A stretch of 64,000 nt of DNA from assembly GCF_025602895.1 (NCBI RefSeq), contig NW_026516258.1, positions 1-64,000 of the forward strand, written 5' to 3'. Shown here one piece after another: positions 1 through 12,300 of the stretch (position 1 is the first letter of the stretch; each line of letters opens with the position of its first letter). The DNA is from Polychytrium aggregatum. Its lineage: Eukaryota > Chytridiomycota > Chytridiomycetes > Polychytriales. The position numbers were made by a program, and so were the translations under genes. The notes beneath the pieces were generated by a model, which searched no databases, was not told where the DNA came from, and was given only the letters and a program-made list of their open reading frames with translations.

Positions 1-3000
1 AAGACCGCCCTGTCCGCCGCTGCATCAGATGCGCATCCCCGAGGAGTACCGCGACGAGTACGACTCGCTCCTCAAGAAGGCCCTATCCGGCAAGGAGGTC
101 AAGCGGGGGACATCACCGCCGTCCCACAAGGTCCCTGGTTCTGCCGCTGCCGCTGCCTCGTCGTCTGCCTCTGCCGCTGCCGTACCGCTGCCCCTGCCGT
201 TGTCGTTGCTGTCGCTGCTGCTGCTGCCCCCGCCGCTGGTGCCTCGTCAAAGCCCAGCAAGCCTCACCCCGCCTACAGAGTCCCGCTGTCCGTCATGGAC
301 ACTGACTCTGAAGGAGAGGGCCCCCGGGCCAGCAGCAGCGCTGCACGACTCCAATGAATCCACACCCCTCGCAGGGAGGCGGCGGGCCCAGACATCCCTG
401 ACCGTCGCTTCCTTCAATGTCTGTGGCATCAACGTCAACGACGTTGAACTCAAGAACCTCATCGACACCAACGACATCGACTTTGTCGGTGTCCAAGAAA
501 CCCTCGCCGACCTCGAACCCCGCAGCCCTCTGTGGCTATGCCGTCAAGGTCCCTGGTCCCCGTTGCCGCGCCGGTAGAGGCATCGCCATCCTCCTACAAC
601 GGCCAGGATCGACCCGCACGACTTCACCAACATTGAAGTCAGCGACAAGGGCGACGCCATGTGGGTGACATAAAACACGTCATCCACATCGGCAACTTCT
701 ACCTGTCCCCGAGCCTCAAGCTGGACGACTACCGCGAGGCCCTCCAGTCGATCCACACCAAGGCCGCCCTCCCCGACGCCCAGGTCATTGTGGTGGGTGA
801 CTTCAATGCCCACCTCAGTGCCCTGAGCGGACTGCCCACGCCGCTCCGTGGCAGGGAGAAGATCCTCGAGGACACTGTCTCCCGCGCCGGTCTCCGCGTT
901 GTGCCTCCAGCTGTGATCCCGACCCACACCCGGCAGCGGGGTCCCAGCTGGACAACGATCGACTACATCTTTGTGTCGCATCGCCAGGCCAACAACGACC
1001 CGCTGCTGCAGGTCGACACTGCCGGTGCCTTCCGTGGCCAGTCCGACCACTTCCCCATCTGGGCGACTCTGCGGGTACAGCCAAAGTACTACCCAAAGGT
1101 CGACCAATGGCAGTGGAAGATCGCCCAGCTCGAGGATCCCGCCGTCCGCGCCCAGTACCTCTTGGCGCTGCTGGACGAGCGCGAACGCGGTCTGCAGCGC
1201 ATACAGGCTGCACTCCGGCCAATCTCAAGGGGATCGGTCATTCCGATCTCGGAGAGTGCGGCCCAGGACTGCATCGACCGCGCCTGGTCCATCATGATCG
1301 CCCTGATCACCACCGCTGCCGACTCCACCATCGGCAAGGCTTCCATCAAGACCGTCTGGAAGGACCCGGCCCTGATCCCCGAGATGCGGCAGCTTCGCGA
1401 GAGGCGCCGCGATCTCATCTACCAGCTCAAGTTGCCCGGGCTCTCCCTCCGCGTCGCCGAGGACAAGCGCGCCGAACTCCGCGCTGTCCGCAAACAAGAA
1501 AAGAACCTCATCGTCCAGTCCCGCCGAGCAGCCGAGACCCTGGCCATGAACAAGCTGCACTCACTCAACGCTTCCGAGGTCGCCAAGTCCCTGGCCGCCA
1601 TGAAGAAGCGCAAGGAGCTCGACGACGCCTTCCACTTTGACAACTCGGACGAGGCCCTCGAGCGACTTGTGGTCCACTACGGCAAGGTCTCCTCGCACTC
1701 CCAGGACACCCCCGGTGCCGCCTTTGACCGGACCGTCGGCCCAAGACCCCTGGACACTGTTCCGCGCCTGCTCCCCGAGGATCGATCCATTCCCCGCTTG
1801 TCGTCGGACGAGGTGGCCGATGCCATCGTCAAGTCCCCCAAGCGCAAGTCCTCCGGCCCGGACAAGATCAAGGCCGAGATGCTGCACCCTGTCGCTCCCG
1901 TGGTCGCTCCCTGGCTCCGGGCCATCCTGCTGGCCGCCCTCAAGGCCTCCGTCGTCCCGACCGAGTGGAACACTGTCCTGATCCACCCGGTCTACAAGAA
2001 CAAGGGTTCGATCCTCGATCCGGCCATGTACCGGCCCATCGGGTTGACCCAGGTCCTCCGCAAGATCGCCGAGCGAGTCCTGCTGCCGTTCCTCACCCGC
2101 GAGATCGGCATCATGGACATTGCCCAGGGAGGCTTCCGCCCGGACCGAGGCACCCTCGACCAGGTGTACTCGCTCGACGCTCTTGTCCGCATGAACAAGA
2201 TCTGCGACGACGAGTACAGCCTGGTCTTCCTCGACATCAAGGCCGCCTACGACACTGTCTGGCGGGAGCGCCTCTGGGACAAGATCGCCGCCCGAGGTGC
2301 TGGTCCGGTCGCCGTCGGGGTCCTCAGGGCCATGTTCGACCGCACTCTTGTCCGCGTCGCCAGCAAGGGCCGCACGTCACAGCCTGTGTGGCTGCAGAAG
2401 GGTCTCATCCAAGGCTCGGTCCTGAGTCCCCTTCTGTTCAGTGCCCACATTGACGACCTGCCTGGACTGCTCCGAGCCGAGGACGGACTTGTGCTTGCCT
2501 CCAGTCGCCACCACCGTCTCCGGGTCAACTCGCTCTGGTTTGCCGACGATGGTGTCCTCATCTGTCCGGCTGGCCGCACCCAGGCCATGCTGGACATCTG
2601 TGAGCGTCACAGTGTCGACAATCGCTACCGCTTCTCGCCTCCCAAGTGCGAGGTGCTGTACTCGGCCTGCAACGTCGACCAGCTCCATCCCGCCAAGCTG
2701 TACGGCACCGAGCTGCCCAAGGTCCTCCAGTTCCGCTACCTCGGTGTCATGGTCGACATTGACGGATTCCGCCCGGACCTCCAGTTCGACAAGCTCCTCC
2801 GCAAGGTCCACATGGTCACCGACACCGTGGTTGGACTTGGCATCACCCTCGGCAAGGTCTCGGCCAAGACCATCACCCAGGTCTACAAGACCTTTGTGCG
2901 GCCGACCCTCGAATACGGGATGGCCATGGACATCCCGGACCCGGCTCTGCGCGACCGCCTCGACGACGCCCAGATGACGGCCCTCCGCACCATGTTCCGC

Positions 3001-4023
3001 GTCGGCCCCGGCACTCCCGTCGGTGCCATGCACCTCAACTGCGGCCTCCCCAAGATGTCCGTCCGTGTCAAGATGCTGGCCCTGCAGAACTGGGCCCGCT
3101 GGGACGACCAAGTCTCTGACGGCGACAAGATGCTGTCGATGATCCTGCGCAACAAGATCATTGCGCCCTACCACCCCGACCAGTTCCTCGGCCAAGGAGT
3201 CCGAGCCGATCCGCACTGGGCCATGGTGGTCCGCCGACAAGAGGCCGACCACTCCCTCACGGCCACGGAGATCTACCGAGGCAAGACCCGACACCAGCCG
3301 CCGCCGCCCGGACCGCCCCGACCCCAGCCCGTCCCGATCAAGACCCTCATCTTCGAGGACCACATGAAGAACGGCTTCGACCGCTCCAAGCAGCTCACCG
3401 CCGCCTGCACCCCGTCGACCAAGATGTCGGGACTCTGGGAGGCTCGCGGGTACCAAGGATCCATGGTCATGCTCATGTTCATGGTCCGATGGCGACTCGG
3501 TGCTCTCCCAGGCCACTTCAGGTTCGGATACCGCAAGTGCAAGAACCTGGCTCGACACGGATCCGGGATCGACTTGACCAGGACCCACGCACAGCAATGT
3601 GTGGATCCGCATCAAGTCCTGGTCCGCAAGGTCGCAGCCCTCAAGACGGCCCACCCGACTTGGGTGGAAAGTGGTATAGCCGGAGTGGGACCAGTGGACA
3701 AGCTGCTGGACCTGCTCTCTTTCGATCGCACTCCCCCTCGCACTCGCACCCCTCCCGCACTTGGATCGCTTGCTGCTCATGTACCCGCTCCCCGCACTGC
3801 CTTCCGAGCATTCGCACTTGGTGCACACCCAGTACCAGCACCCACTCCCACAACCAGTGTAGTCCCACCCTTGCAGTCTCTCCCTGCACCCTCATCACAG
3901 CGTAGTATAGTGCCAGCACTTGTCACTCCACCACCCCGACCTCCCGTCGATCCTGCTATTCCCTTGTGGGAACTGCTTGAAAATGTGTTCACCCGCTTGG
4001 TCTCAGACCTTGTGGGCAGCTGA
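1..4023 (+). pseudogene. LINE copy 1: ORF1 tail plus ORF2 (endonuclease-reverse transcriptase), broken at 5' end
   Basis: Bases 1-350 match the C-terminus of ORF1 and the rest matches ORF2. Relative to copy 2 there are indels near 20, 110-150, 385, 533, 590-600 and 669. They split ORF2 into several frames, and one of them creates a stop at about 670. From 661 to 4023 the frame is open for 1,120 codons. This part contains the second half of the apurinic-type endonuclease (VVVGDFNAH and SDHFPI) and the reverse transcriptase (GSVLSPLLFS, catalytic FADD). The protein would nick target DNA and prime reverse transcription on it. Because the indels cluster at the window edge they may be assembly errors rather than true decay. 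Confidence 0.85.
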
Positions 4024-4152
4024 GGCAGCACTAGGCTGCAACAGGAGTAAAATAGGCTTGCCTGTGTACTCAACGTGCCGGGGTACCAACCTGTTGGACC
4101 TGATGGCTTGTCTTCTTAAATAAAGTTGACTATAGTAACAAAAAAAAAAAAA
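1..4152 (+). mobile_element. APE-type LINE, copy 1 (5' part outside window)
   Basis: This is a non-LTR retrotransposon that runs off the left edge. It matches copy 2 (about 8948-13105) almost base for base, including the 3' UTR, an AATAAA signal near 4118 and a 13-A tail at 4140-4152. The tail directly abuts host sequence that continues as a D5-like helicase reading frame, so this insertion disrupts that gene. The first 670 bases contain many small indels relative to copy 2, whereas the rest is nearly identical and open. Confidence 0.93.
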
Positions 4153-4154
4153 CA

Positions 4155-5260
4155 AGAACACAGTTCGACTGGAACATGCGCTACTTTGCCAGCCTGCTGG
4201 ATGGATCCAATGATGAACAGTTCCTCGTCCTCGGTATCGGCGATTCATCCAATGGCAAGTCCCTGATCATCAAGATTCTTCGAATGACTCTGGCTCCGCT
4301 TATACTAAAATGCTGCCCAGCAGTCTACCTGTTCACAGCTCCAACAGCAGCTCGACGGCGACGCCAGAGGTGGCATCGATCTCGAATGCGCGATTTGTGT
4401 ATGTGTCCGAGCTTGAGCGGAAGGGAAACAGGCCTCGACCATTGAATACAATGCGCATCAAGAACCTTGTCGGCGGCGACGAGGTCGGCTTTCGCGACGT
4501 CTACCAGGGTCATAGTTCAAAGGAACTCAGGATCAAGTTCATGATCATGTGCAACCCTGAAGACATCGACCTGGCCCACTTGACCAAGTACGATGCAGTG
4601 TATCGACGAGTCGTATTCAATCCCTATCGCTCAAAGTTTGCCATGAACCAGGATCAATATCGCGCTTATCAGCAGAAATATCCTGGAGCACCTGTGTTTA
4701 TGAAGGACGAGACTCTGGGAAGTATTATGGAGCGACAGGAGTACAAAAATGCGATGCACTGTCTCATGTGCCAATGGTACCCCAAGTACAGCAGCGGCGG
4801 CTCGTTGCTGAGGACAAGGCCGCCGATCATGAACGAGAAGGCGATCCAAGATATGGGTCCCAGCACTGATAGTGTGGCCGAGTTCATTGAGTCAACCTTC
4901 ATTCTCCACCAACCTCAATCTGAAGGCTACGACCATAAGGACTTCATCATCATGCTTCCTGCACTCTCCATGGAATTCTATCAGTGGTTCAGGGACAATG
5001 GAAAGGACGCTACCAACACCGACGAGATTGCCAGGACAATCACTTCCAAGCACGCTGCTCGACCGGGCCATAACCTCACTGAACACCAATTGAAGTTGGT
5101 GATTGGTCCGATTTTGAGCAGCCACAAGAAGCTACTCCCTCACTTTATTGAGAAGACCAGTCCCGGGGGAACCAGGTCCTTCAAAGGGCTTGAACGAGTT
5201 GTGGGCAGTGGACACCAGGATACTACGGAAACTACCGAGGCTGTTGGGGCAGCTGATTAG
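4155..5260 (+). pseudogene. D5-like SF3 helicase-primase fragment, NCLDV type, broken
   Basis: The first piece starts right after the LINE tail and carries a D5-type Walker A (GDSSNGKS, about 4236-4259). The frame then shifts by one base near 4296-4303. The second piece, 4310-5260 (about 316 codons), carries the features expected downstream in this family: a YTK-LPSSL-like segment at the junction, a VYVSELE Walker B-like segment, IKNLVGGDEVGFRD, MCNP (sensor-like) and a YRRVVF arginine region. D5 ATPases unwind DNA in poxviruses and other NCLDV and in some plasmid-like elements. The N-terminal primase/D5_N part is missing because the LINE is inserted there. The closest type appears to be that of giant viruses; whether this is an endogenous virus or another mobile element cannot be decided here. 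Confidence 0.72.
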
Positions 5261-6780
5261 TGCTGCTGATGTAGAACAGTATCATTCCTTTCTTCTCGAC
5301 GGTTTGTTGTATATTCGAGACACTATTGAGGTTGTTTGTTTTCATGAGTCGAGGTTTCAAGTGTAGATCCAGTTGTCAGACTTGGGTTTCCGACTAACTC
5401 TGTAGCCGGGTCTGAGTCTCCAGTTGTTGATCCGTTCTTTGAGTCTGATATTCACTATTCAACTTATTCAGTACGTTTCTTCAGTACCCTCTTGTTTGAC
5501 CATTCTACTCTTGCGATTATGGCTGGACTTTTCTTTCTGTTGTCGATGTATTGGTTCAATAAAAACACACTGTCGGGGAGGCTCCAAGCCTTGGCCGATG
5601 GTACAAAATCAATCATGTCCACCCCACTGCCACATCTTGGCAACAGTATCACAGCAGGCTTAGCATGAGTTGGTTAGGCTTAGAGGGTTTAGGCTCAGGG
5701 TGCAGCACTTGTCCACTCTCCCTCTACATGCTCTGCCTGTTGGCCTTTGGTTTGAGTGGGAGTGTGTCTTGACTACTCGCTGAGTACCCTCCGCTCTTCC
5801 ATCACTGATATCACTACATAACTGCAATAACACCAATGCTGACCCTTGATTGATATGTGTGACTCTCTTGCCATCGCCACATACTGCCACCATCACTGTC
5901 CTTCCCTGCATGTGTTCAGTGAATGATGTCGCGATGCCTGGTACCATGTCCAAGTCCGAGTTCATAGTGCTCAACGGCGTCTGATGCCTTCCAGAGTCCG
6001 ATGCATGACGCAATCGGCCTTCGAGATAATGCCACCTTACCCTGCCATCATTGGTTGGGGTAGTGGTATGCCAGAGGATGGACACAATGGCATATCATAC
6101 TGACTCTATGACTAGTCAACGCAAGGTGCTCTGAGGAGTAGTCTCGACCTTGGGATCGTGGGAACTCCATGCTTTGGGGCAGACAGTGCATCCACGATGA
6201 CGCATGCATGACTGGTGCATTGGCAATCGACTTGTCATGAACGGTGGATGAACCAATGGTCTTCGCCAGGGTTGAGACTCGGCGATGGATCATGGCATCT
6301 CCATGCACTTGTCTCATGGATGATGAGTCTGATGGGGCATCCCACATGCCATTCCGACCTCACACTCCGATCATCGGGTTCGTATCTCCCCCAAACCGAC
6401 TCAGATTGGGGTATCCGAGGGCGTATCTGCCGTGGGAAAGCTGCGTCTGGGGTGTCATGGGATGTGAATTGCATCATCCATGCATCGTGGATGCGTAAGG
6501 TTTGGCCATGGATGGGGAGGGTATTGGTCATCGTCGATGCTGATTCGTGCGATATCGGTGCGCAGACTGTGACGTTGATCACGATGGTCGATCACGATGG
6601 CAGATAAGTCTGGTTGGGGCGATTCCCACGATCGTTGACGCTGGCGGCGATGCAGACTGGGAAACGATAAATACGGCAGCGAGGAAGACCAGCTTGACTG
6701 ACATCGCCAATGCGAGTTTCGGATCGCCAACGCGGGATCGGATCGTGAAACACAGGTTCATCGCACATCGAGTTCTCTGC
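5261..6780. other. Intergenic, no gene recognised
   Basis: Only short uninformative frames are present on both strands. I see no kinase or Sel1 sequence here, although the left flank of LINE copy 2 would be expected to hold the missing 3' part of the kinase gene it interrupts. Confidence 0.6.
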
Positions 6781-6912
6781 TCCTGCCGCACCTATCCTGC
6801 TCCTGCTGCACCTGTCCTGCTCTTGCTGCACCTGTCCTGCTCTTGCTGCACCTGTCCTGCTCTTGCTGCACCTGTCCTGCTCCTGCTGCACCTGTATTGC
6901 TCTTGCTGCACC
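6781..6912 (+). repeat. 20-bp minisatellite, about 6.5 units
   Basis: The unit is TCCTGCTGCACCTGTCCTGC with few changes, repeated head to tail and ending about 110 bases before the ORF1 start of LINE copy 2. It may be the 5' UTR of the LINE or pre-existing host sequence; the 5' boundary of the element is not visible. Confidence 0.9.
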
Positions 6913-7020
6913 GTGTGGCCTGCACCACACTGCTTTCACCTCTGTGTTTGTTCCAGCTCTGCCCCTCCAGTTCCCCGCCCTCGCTCCCACACTCCCTGTC
7001 CCCTTCCCCACTGCTGAGCG

Positions 7021-9306
7021 ATGTCCAAGGACAGACCCCAGCAGTCCCTTCTCCCGGCCTCGACCATCGCTGTCGGCAGCTTGATCTTCAAGCGCAAGGA
7101 GCGACCCGTGGCCACCCCTTCCTCCCCCGCCAAGCGTCGCCTGTCCTTGCCCGACGCAATGACCATGCTCCCCAGGCCGGAGCATGACGAGCGTCTCCCC
7201 GAGTCCGAGTTCCCGTCCGTGTCCGTGCCCGAGTCCAGGCTCCCGGCCCCGCCCGAGTTCAGGTTCCCGGCCGAACCCGACTTTTCGTTCCCGCCCTTGG
7301 ACCGCGCTGCCGCCCGTGCCGCCGTCGACATTGATGAACTGGAGGACATCAATGTCGAAGAAGACCTCAGCCCGGACCAAGAGCCTGACGCTGAGCCCTC
7401 GTCCTCCTGTGCCGACCAAGACCACCCTGCCGAGTCCCTGGCTCCCGTGTCCTCCTCCGCCGCTCCCCACCAAGACCACTGTGCCATGGACATTGTTGTC
7501 CAGCCCAGTGCCGACGTCGTCTCGGTTCCTTGGCGCGACGAGTTCTGGCGCAAGTGGCACGCCTCGTCCGACGTCGATGATCAGAAGGCTGCAACCCAGA
7601 TCATCGACGTCACCAAGATGAACAACCAGCTGTGGATGGCCGTGACCGCCAAGCTGCAGTGCACTGTCCTGTGCCGCAAGTGCAAGCTCGCCTCGGCCGA
7701 TCCCTGGATCGTCGTCAAGCACGGCAAGGACGAGCTCCAGCTCAAGTGTCCCCAGGCCCTCGAGGACGGACCCTGCCCCGGCCAGATGTCGGCCTTCCAG
7801 TTCTGGGCCCACATGAGCCGCACCACCAAGGAGTCCCGCAAGCTGTTTGTGGATGCGTTCTCGGACAAGTTCAAGGAGAACTTCCACACCAAGTGCGGCC
7901 TCAAGACCATGGACAAGCAGCGCGCCGTCCCCCGTGGTGCCTCTGAAGGCGCCCCTCGAGCAGCCCCTGCTTCCACTGCTGACCCCGTCGATCCAGCTCG
8001 TCGAGCTGTTGATGCTGTTGGCACTGCGTCCCCTGTCCCCAAGGCCAGGCCCGTCCTTCCGCCCCGACCCGTCGTCAAGGCCAAGACCCCTCCTCCGTCC
8101 CAGGCTCCCGTCCCTGCGATGAAACCCGAGGAGGCCCTCGCTATCCTCAAGCGAGAGGCTGACCGGGTGCAGTCCATCCTGTTCGAGGCACTCGTGGCCG
8201 ACAACATGGATGCTGCCACCAAGGCCATGGTCCAGAAGATCGCCAAGTCCAATGTGGCAATCAGCCGTGCCACGGAGCAGCTCCGCAAGTCTGTTGCCAA
8301 CAAGACTGCCACCCCCAAGACCCAGTCCCCCGGTTCCAAGACCCAGTCCTCCGGCTCCCTCCCTGGCTCTGCCCCTGTTTCCGCCCCGTCTCCCTCGTAC
8401 AAGGCCGCTCTCTTGAAGAACGTTCGGGAGGCCGAGAGCCGTGTCGGCCGCATGTCCGAGGCCAGCCAGCTCGACGAATGGAAGAGGATGCTGACCACCG
8501 GCCGAATGCCAGGCTCCTCCAAGCCGATCCAGCCCAACCAGCACCGCCAGCCAGTCCTTGTCCCCGGGACGGTCGCCAACTCTGAGCTCCGGAACGACAA
8601 GTTCAGGGAGGCCGTCACCAACATGGACTGGCTGTACGTCGAGGGCATCCGCTGTGGCGACCTCGGCAGTGTCCGCCGCAACCTCAAGCGATGCGGCATC
8701 GACACCAGGGAGTTGGCCGAGATCAACTTCCCTGAGGCCACGGTCATGGAGGTCCTTGTCCGCGACAAATCCAACAAGGCCGACCTTGGTGCCCGTCTGG
8801 AGTCGCTGTCGTCCACACATGGCAGGGTCAGGGTCGTACCGGCCTACGACGTCATCCATGGTCTCAAGCACCATGGACTGGCCCTGTCCCGATCCGATGC
8901 CATCAAGAACTTTATGGCAAAGTCCCTCCGCCAGGCAGCCAAGGCCAAGACCGCCCCTGTCCGCCGCTGCATCCAGATGCGCATCCCCGAGGAGTACCGC
9001 GACGAGTACGACTCGCTCCTCAAGAAGGCCCTATCCGGCAAGGAGGTCAAGCGGGCGGACATCACCGCCGTCCCCAAGGTCCCTGGTTCTGCCGCTGCCG
9101 CTGCCTCGTCGTCTGCCTCTGCCGCTGCCGCTACCGCTGCCCCTGCCGTTGTCGTTGCTGTCGCTGCTGCTGCTGCCCCCGCCGCTGGTGCCTCGTCAAA
9201 GCCCAGCAAGCCTCACCCCGCCTACAGAGTCCCGCTGTCCGTCATGGACACTGACTCTGAAGGAGAGGGCCCCCGGGCCAGCAGCAGCGCTGCACGACTC
9301 CAATGA
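7021..9306 (+). CDS. LINE ORF1 protein (copy 2)
   Basis: This 761-aa protein is rich in Pro, Ala and Ser in its N-terminal quarter. A Cys-containing segment (CRKC followed by KCPQ and GPCPG, about residues 220-260) could bind metal, and the C-terminus is an Ala-rich low-complexity tail. LINE ORF1 proteins usually bind element RNA and form the RNP; I see no gag knuckle of the classic kind, so the role comes from position. The stop overlaps the ORF2 start in an ATGA arrangement. The C-terminus of the same ORF is present, with indels, at 1-350. Confidence 0.88.
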   Translation: MSKDRPQQSLLPASTIAVGSLIFKRKERPVATPSSPAKRRLSLPDAMTMLPRPEHDERLPESEFPSVSVPESRLPAPPEFRFPAEPDFSFPPLDRAAARAAVDIDELEDINVEEDLSPDQEPDAEPSSSCADQDHPAESLAPVSSSAAPHQDHCAMDIVVQPSADVVSVPWRDEFWRKWHASSDVDDQKAATQIIDVTKMNNQLWMAVTAKLQCTVLCRKCKLASADPWIVVKHGKDELQLKCPQALEDGPCPGQMSAFQFWAHMSRTTKESRKLFVDAFSDKFKENFHTKCGLKTMDKQRAVPRGASEGAPRAAPASTADPVDPARRAVDAVGTASPVPKARPVLPPRPVVKAKTPPPSQAPVPAMKPEEALAILKREADRVQSILFEALVADNMDAATKAMVQKIAKSNVAISRATEQLRKSVANKTATPKTQSPGSKTQSSGSLPGSAPVSAPSPSYKAALLKNVREAESRVGRMSEASQLDEWKRMLTTGRMPGSSKPIQPNQHRQPVLVPGTVANSELRNDKFREAVTNMDWLYVEGIRCGDLGSVRRNLKRCGIDTRELAEINFPEATVMEVLVRDKSNKADLGARLESLSSTHGRVRVVPAYDVIHGLKHHGLALSRSDAIKNFMAKSLRQAAKAKTAPVRRCIQMRIPEEYRDEYDSLLKKALSGKEVKRADITAVPKVPGSAAAAASSSASAAAATAAPAVVVAVAAAAAPAAGASSKPSKPHPAYRVPLSVMDTDSEGEGPRASSSAARLQ

Positions 9307-12300
9307 ATCCACACCCCTCGCAGGGAGGCGGCAGGGCCCAGACATCCCTGACCGTCGCTTCCTTCAATGTCTGTGGCATCAACGTCAACGACGTTGAACT
9401 CAAGAACCTCATCGACACCAACGACATCGACTTTGTCGGTGTCCAAGAAACCCTCGCCGACCTCGAACCCCGCAGCCCTCTCTGTGGCTATGCCGTCAAG
9501 GTCCCTGGTCCCCGTTGCCGCGCCGGTAGAGGCATCGCCATCCTCTACAACCCGGCCAGGATCGACCCGCACGACTTCACCAACATTGAAGTCAGCGACA
9601 AGGGCGACGCCATGTGGGTGACATACAAACACGTCATCCACATCGGCAACTTCTACCTGTCCCCGAGCCTCAAGCTGGACGACTACCGCGAGGCCCTCCA
9701 GTCGATCCACACCAAGGCCGCCCTCCCCGACGCCCAGGTCATTGTGGTGGGTGACTTCAATGCCCACCTCAGTGCCCTGAGCGGACTGCCCACGCCGCTC
9801 CGTGGCAGGGAGAAGATCCTCGAGGACACTGTCTCCCGCGCCGGTCTCCGCGTTGTGCCTCCAGCTGTGATCCCGACCCACACCCGGCAGCGGGGTCCCA
9901 GCTGGACAACGATCGACTACATCTTTGTGTCGCATCGCCAGGCCAACAACGACCCGCTGCTGCAGGTCGACACTGCCGGTGCCTTCCGTGGCCAGTCCGA
10001 CCACTTCCCCATCTGGGCGACTCTGCGGGTACAGCCAAAGTACTACCCAAAGGTCGACCAATGGCAGTGGAAGATCGCCCAGCTCGAGGATCCTGCCGTC
10101 CGCGCCCAGTACCTCTTGGCGCTGCTGGACGAGCGCGAACGCGGTCTGCAGCGCATCCAGGCTGCACTCCGGCCAATCTCAAGGGGATCGGTCATTCCGA
10201 TCTCGGAGAGTGCGGCCCAGGACTGCATCGACCGCGCCTGGTCCATCATGATCGCCCTGATCACCACCGCTGCCGACTCCACCATCGGCAAGGCTTCCAT
10301 CAAGACCGTCTGGAAGGACCCGGCCCTGATCCCCGAGATGCGGCAGCTTCGCGAGAGGCGCCGCGATCTCATCTACCAGCTCAAGTTGCCCGGGCTCTCC
10401 CTCCGCGTCGCCGAGGACAAGCGCGCCGAACTCCGCGCTGTCCGCAAACAAGAAAAGAACCTCATCGTCCAGTCCCGCCGAGCAGCCGAGACCCTGGCCA
10501 TGAACAAGCTGCACTCCCTCAACGCTTCCGAGGTCGCCAAGTCCCTGGCCGCCATGAAGAAGCGCAAGGAGCTCGACGACGCCTTCCACTTTGACAACTC
10601 GGACGAGGCCCTCGAGCGACTTGTGGTCCACTACGGCAAGGTCTCCTCGCACTCCCAGGACACCCCCGGTGCCGCCTTTGACCGGACCGTCGGCCCAAGA
10701 CCCCTGGACACTGTTCCGCGCCTGCTCCCCGAGGACCGCTCCATTCCCCGATTGTCGTCGGACGAGGTGGCCGATGCCATCGTCAAGTCCCCCAAGCGCA
10801 AGTCTTCCGGCCCGGACAAGATCAAGGCCGAGATGCTGCACCCTGTCGCTCCCGTGGTCGCTCCCTGGCTCCGGGCCATCCTGCTGGCCGCCCTCAAGGC
10901 CTCCGTCGTCCCGACCGAGTGGAACACTGTCCTGATCCACCCGGTCTACAAGAACAAGGGTTCGATCCTCGATCCGGCCATGTACCGGCCCATCGGGTTG
11001 ACCCAGGTCCTCCGCAAGATCGCCGAGCGAGTCCTGCTGCCGTTCCTCACCCGCGAGATCGGCATCATGGACATTGCCCAGGGAGGCTTCCGCCCGGACC
11101 GAGGCACCCTCGACCAGGTGTACTCGCTCGACGCTCTTGTCCGCATGAACAAGATCCGCGACGACGAGTACAGCCTGGTCTTCCTCGACATCAAGGCCGC
11201 CTACGACACTGTCTGGCGGGAGCGCCTCTGGGACAAGATCGCCACCCGAGGTGCTGGTCCGGTCGCCGTCGGGGTCCTCAGGGCCATGTTCGACCGCACT
11301 CTTGTCCGCGTCGCCAGCAAGGGCCGCACGTCGCAGCCTGTGTGGCTGCAGAAGGGTCTCATCCAAGGCTCGGTCCTGAGTCCCCTTCTGTTCAGTGCCC
11401 ACATTGACGACCTGCCTGGACTGCTCCGAGCCGAGGACGGACTTGTGCTTGCCTCGAGTCGCCACCACCGTCTCCGGGTCAACTCGCTCTGGTTTGCCGA
11501 TGACGGTGTCCTCATCTGTCCGGCTGGCCGCACCCAGGCCATGCTGGATATCTGCGAACGCCACAGCATCGACAACCGGTACCGCTTCTCGCCTCCCAAG
11601 TGCGAGGTGCTGTACTCGGCCTGCAACGTCGACCAGCTCCATCCCGCCAAGCTGTACGGCACCGAGCTGCCCAAGGTCCTCCAGTTCCGCTACCTCGGTG
11701 TCATGGTCGACATTGACGGATTCCGCCCGGACCTCCAGTTCGACAAGCTCCTCCGCAAGGTCCACATGGTCACCGACACCGTGGTTGGACTCGGCATCAC
11801 CCTCGGCAAGGTCTCGGCCAAGACCATCACCCAGGTCTACAAGACCTTTGTGCGGCCGACCCTCGAATACGGGATGGCCATGGACATCCCCGACCCAGCT
11901 CTGCGCGACCGCCTCGACGACGCCCAGATGACGGCCCTCCGCACCATGTTCCGCGTCGGCCCCGGCACTCCCGTCGGTGCCATGCACCTCAACTGCGGCC
12001 TTCCCAAGATGTCGGTCCGTGTCAAGATGCTGGCCCTGCAGAACTGGGCCCGCTGGGACGACCAAGTCTCTGACGGCGACAAGATGCTGTCGATGATCCT
12101 GCGCAACAAGATCATTGCGCCCTACCACCCCGACCAGTTCCTCGGCCAAGGAGTCCGAGCCGATCCGCACTGGGCCATGGTGGTCCGCCGACAAGAGGCC
12201 GACCACTCCCTCACGGCCACGGAGATCTACCGAGGCAAGACCCGACACCAGCCGCCGCCGCCCGGACCGCCCCGACCCCAGCCCGTCCCGATCAAGACCC

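Noticed and set aside
2377-3828. Long minus-strand frames opposite the LINE RT (also 10179-12608 and 6592-8874)
   Set aside because: They are mirror frames of GC-rich LINE coding sequence, with low-complexity Gly/Val/Leu content and no family motif.
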